In this document: positions 61,370 through 64,000 of the stretch, one piece after another
How positions within the stretch are numbered: position 1 is the stretch's first letter
Layout of the letters: each line of letters begins with the position of its first letter
DNA from: Leucobacter chinensis
GTDB taxonomy: Bacteria; Actinomycetota; Actinomycetes; Actinomycetales; Microbacteriaceae
Reading direction: 5' to 3'
Assembly: GCF_019049105.1 (NCBI RefSeq)
Contig: NZ_JAHQZR010000001.1
Location: 124,001 to 188,000, forward strand
DNA length: 64,000 nucleotides
The notes under the pieces: model-generated
What the model was told of the DNA's origin: nothing
Databases searched by the model: none
Seen by the model: the letters and a program-made list of their open reading frames with translations, nothing else
Program-made: the position numbers and the translations under genes

Positions 61370-62319
61370 CGCTGGGCCTCCGCAAGTCTCGGGTCAATGA
61401 GACGGTGCACGATGTCGATGACGGCTCCGAGAATGAGAATCACCGCGGTGAGCACGAAGAGCGTCGACTGTACTTTGAGTAGATCGCGGTTACCCACATC
61501 GCTCACGAGCATGCGCCCGAGCCCTGGCAGGGTGAAAAGCTGTTCAACAACGACGGCGCCCACGAGCAACGAAGCGACCTGTAGACCAAGCATTGAGATG
61601 ATCGAGAGCCCAACGCTTGGCAAGCCGTGGCTGACGAGCGCGCGCGATCGAGTGAGGCCGTGCGACATTGCGGTGAGCACGTGGGGCGCGTCTAAGGCCG
61701 TGAGCGTCGCGCTTTTTACAAAGCGAAAGAGAATCGCGCCCTCGATGAGGCCGATTGTGAGGGCGGGGAGGGTGAGCGAGCGGATCGCGGCGAGCGGTGA
61801 CTCCCAACCCTCACGAGGAAAGCCCTGAGAGGGGAACCAACCGAGCCATGCCGAAAACACCATGATCGCAAGCATGCCAGCCCAGACGACAGGAACGGCA
61901 GCGGCCGCGATGCTCGCCGTCGAGAGAAAGCGTGATGCGGCGCTTCGGTGTTTGACGGCGGTGATGACCCCGAGCGGCAGAGCGATCGTCAGGCCGATGA
62001 TCAGCGAGTAGATGGTGAGTGGCACCGTCACGGCGGCCTTTTCGACGATCTCTGCCTCGATCGGTGAGCCGGTCAAGATTGAGGTGCCGAGGTCGCCGGT
62101 GACGATGCCACTGATCCACTGGACATACTGTGTGAGTAAGGGCACGTTGAGTCCCAGCTGCTCACGAATCTCAGCGATGCGCTCCGGTGATGCCTGAGTA
62201 CCACCGATAACCTGCGCAACGTCGCCCGGGAGCAGCCTCAGCGTGATGAAGATCACGGCGCTCGCGAGCACCAGACCCACGATGAGGGTCAGGGTGCGTG
62301 TGAGGATGAAACGAATCAC
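61366..62319 (-). CDS. Peptide/nickel-type ABC transporter permease (OppB/DppB-like)
   Basis: A 317-residue permease, six helices, with the N-terminal TM1 and the LPGDVAQVIGGTQASPERI, LGLNVPLLTQYVQWI external domain typical of OppB/DppB. The coupling loop is LTAMSHGLTRSRALVSHGLPSVGLSIIS. TLPGLGRMLVSDVGNRD near the end is also typical. Overlaps the binding-protein gene upstream by 4 bases. Confidence 0.92.
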   Translation of the reverse strand: MIRFILTRTLTLIVGLVLASAVIFITLRLLPGDVAQVIGGTQASPERIAEIREQLGLNVPLLTQYVQWISGIVTGDLGTSILTGSPIEAEIVEKAAVTVPLTIYSLIIGLTIALPLGVITAVKHRSAASRFLSTASIAAAAVPVVWAGMLAIMVFSAWLGWFPSQGFPREGWESPLAAIRSLTLPALTIGLIEGAILFRFVKSATLTALDAPHVLTAMSHGLTRSRALVSHGLPSVGLSIISMLGLQVASLLVGAVVVEQLFTLPGLGRMLVSDVGNRDLLKVQSTLFVLTAVILILGAVIDIVHRLIDPRLAEAQR

Positions 62320-63836
62320 TTCTCGATTGTGACACCCTCGAGGTTGATGCGCGAATTCGTGTTGCTCTCGGGAAAGCCCTTCACGTGTTCAGCGATGGCA
62401 TTCGTGGGGGTGTAATTGTAGAGCCATTTGGCAGGGGCCTCTTCAGCAACAACACGAGCAGCCTCGGCCAGCAGCGGCGACATTTCGTCGACTGACGGGG
62501 CTTTGAGCGCCTCTGCGTAGAGCTGCTGTGCCTTAGCGTTATCGAAGCCGAAGTAGTAACCGCTGTCGGTGTAGTTGCCAAAGTCAAAGGGCTCGGCGTG
62601 GTCGACGAAGCTGAGGTCGAAGTCGTGGTTCGTGTACACGTCTTCGAGCCAGGTACCGAACTCGACCTGCTTGATGATCAGCGTGACGCCAACCTCTGCG
62701 AGCTGTGACTTCACGATGTCGAGCGCGACGGTGTCATAGAAGTTTGGCACCGTGACGGTGACCGAGAGGTCGCTTGCGCCTGCCTCTTCGAGCAGCTTGC
62801 GTGCATTGTCGGGGTCGTAGGCGTTGACCGAGGTGAGGTCTTCGTACCCGGGCTCGAGAGCGGTGATGGGGCCGCCAAGTGGCTTGGCGTCGCCCTGGAG
62901 CGCTTCAACGAGAGCCGAGCTGTCGATCGCCTGCGAGAGTGCGGTGCGTACTCGCTCGTCGTCGAAGGGCGCCTTGGCGTTGTTGTAGCCGAGGGTAAAG
63001 ACATCTGAGCTCTCTGCGTTGACGAGCGTGAACTTGCCGCTCTGCTCGAGCTCGGGAACGAGTGAGGGAAGTACGGCGATTTGCGCATCGAGGTCACCGT
63101 CGAGGCTGGCGTTGACCGCTGCCTTACCATCGCTGATGTATCGGTAAACGGCGCGGTCGAGCGAAGCCTCGGTGCCCCAGTATTCCTCGTTCTTCACGAG
63201 GGTGATGCTGTCGCCCTCTTTCCACGAGTCGAGGGTGTAGGGGCCGGTGCCGTTAGCCGTGTTCTTGAGGTCGTTCGTCGCGGCAGCCTCAAGAATGAGC
63301 CCTTCGCGGCCGGCGAGCTGGAACGGGAAGAACGCGTTGGGCTCTGCAAGCTCGATGACGACGATGCCCTCTGACGGTGAAGAGACCGTGACGGTGTCGC
63401 CGAGGGTCTCGGTGAGTGAGGTGACGACGTCGTCTGCGGTGAGTGACGCACCAGAGTGGAAGGTCACGTCATCGCGCAGGGTGAACTCGTAGCGCTTGCC
63501 ATCGTCGCTCACGGTGTAGCTCTTGGCGAGCACCTCACGCAGTTCGAGCGTGCCAGGAGCAAAACCAATGAGGCCCTGGTAAACGTTGTCGGCGAGCACC
63601 TGGTCGAGTGCGACACCCGAGGTGTTGCGAATATCGAGGTTGGTGGGCGGCAACAGAATACCGATGGTGAGTTCAGAGGTGGCCTCTTCAGCGGGCTTTT
63701 TTGAGAGGCTTTGCGCCAAGAAGATACCACCTGCTACAACGGCGACGGCAGCGACCGCTCCGATGATGAGGGGAAGCTTCGAACGGTTCTTTTTACGGTA
63801 CTCTGACCCAGAGTTGCCGAGGTGAGGCTGCGTCAC
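62316..63836 (-). CDS. ABC transporter substrate-binding protein, family 5, with uncleaved membrane anchor
   Basis: A 506-residue family-5 solute-binding protein. Instead of a lipobox it has a basic N-terminus and one hydrophobic helix (about 22-43, GAVAAVAVVAGGIFLAQSL) without cysteine, so it is probably held by a transmembrane segment. The fold is typical: LADNVYQGLIGFAPGTLELREVLAKSYTVSDDGKRYEFTLRDDVTFHSG, GTGPYTLDSW, and QAIDSSALVEALQGDAKPLGGPI. Ligand is a peptide, nickel-type chelate or glycoside; not decidable. Start GTG 63836 has AAGGAG 6 bases upstream. First gene of the five-subunit operon. Confidence 0.9.
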   Translation of the reverse strand: MTQPHLGNSGSEYRKKNRSKLPLIIGAVAAVAVVAGGIFLAQSLSKKPAEEATSELTIGILLPPTNLDIRNTSGVALDQVLADNVYQGLIGFAPGTLELREVLAKSYTVSDDGKRYEFTLRDDVTFHSGASLTADDVVTSLTETLGDTVTVSSPSEGIVVIELAEPNAFFPFQLAGREGLILEAAATNDLKNTANGTGPYTLDSWKEGDSITLVKNEEYWGTEASLDRAVYRYISDGKAAVNASLDGDLDAQIAVLPSLVPELEQSGKFTLVNAESSDVFTLGYNNAKAPFDDERVRTALSQAIDSSALVEALQGDAKPLGGPITALEPGYEDLTSVNAYDPDNARKLLEEAGASDLSVTVTVPNFYDTVALDIVKSQLAEVGVTLIIKQVEFGTWLEDVYTNHDFDLSFVDHAEPFDFGNYTDSGYYFGFDNAKAQQLYAEALKAPSVDEMSPLLAEAARVVAEEAPAKWLYNYTPTNAIAEHVKGFPESNTNSRINLEGVTIEK

Positions 63837-64000
63837 GCCATTGCTCCTTGGATATTCATCCGCCCGCTGCTCGAACAGTGAAGGAGTTCACGTGCCCCCG
63901 CGCCGGATACTTGAGTGTACCTTATGCTAAGACAATCTCGCGTATGCATAAACCGAGCTGTGCGGGCGCTGCTTCTTGCACGTTATGACCGCCCTGTAGC
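63837..64000. other. Region upstream of the transporter operon
   Basis: Nothing coding is seen in the 164 bases before the window ends. On the minus strand it holds an AT-rich stretch (GATTGTCTTAGCATAAGG around 63925-63945) that may carry the operon promoter, but no hexamer pair fits well. Confidence 0.4.

Overview
The window is high-GC chromosomal DNA of an actinobacterium, most likely a member of the Microbacteriaceae (Leucobacter-like; inference from gene content, not from a search). Pointers are the E2/E1 fusion 2-oxoglutarate enzyme Kgd, a WhiB1-type Fe-S regulator, a SigR/RsrA pair, a GuaB1-type IMPDH-family enzyme, the long-form GAPDH and frequent GTG/TTG and apparently leaderless starts. 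No transposase, integrase, CRISPR array, phage gene or tRNA was seen; the window looks like core chromosome with a few accessory modules.

Layout. 1-9 kb: a META-domain lipoprotein cut by the left edge, kgd, guaB1, two tandem CNNM/CorC membrane proteins and a lipoprotein. 9-13 kb: metY-metX (homocysteine synthesis from O-acetylhomoserine), an SDR and ung. 13-24 kb: a branched-chain amino acid type ABC operon (livHMGF) whose LivH carries an exported N-terminal domain, then a module of two SDRs, an OYE-type flavoenzyme and two TetR regulators, then livK on the other strand. 24-34 kb: aldehyde dehydrogenase, MFS permease, HrpA helicase, aldo-keto reductase, NudC, argG. 34-41 kb: whiB1, a Zur-type zinc uptake cluster (znuC, znuB, znuA) with a PIG-L deacetylase inside it, universal stress protein, GAPDH. 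41-46 kb: metQNI, Nif3-like protein, a CT398-type coiled-coil protein, RNase P RNA. 46-53 kb: a second aldehyde dehydrogenase, a GntR(YtrA)-ABC operon, small membrane proteins, a VOC protein, a methyltransferase. 53-57 kb: bcp, rsgA-aroA, then divergently sigR-rsrA. 57-64 kb: acyl-CoA dehydrogenase and a five-gene peptide/nickel-type ABC transporter operon ending in a tyrosine phosphatase.

How it fits together. Methionine supply is served twice (metYX synthesis, metQNI uptake). Oxidative and thiol stress is represented by sigR-rsrA, bcp and probably whiB1. Zinc supply is a Zur-type regulon with two near-identical 22-bp sites, and two proteins that normally carry zinc ribbons (NudC, CT398-like) have lost most or all metal-binding cysteines here.

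The most unexpected signals are non-coding. A pair of 16-bp palindromes (AAATTG-N4-CAATTT) spaced exactly 44 bp centre to centre occurs twice, near 30.7 kb and 46.6 kb, in unrelated intergenic contexts. Next to the first copy lies a 23-bp tandem repeat. A textbook SigR promoter drives sigR from within the start of the divergent aroA gene. Several regulators have clean palindromic operators beside them.
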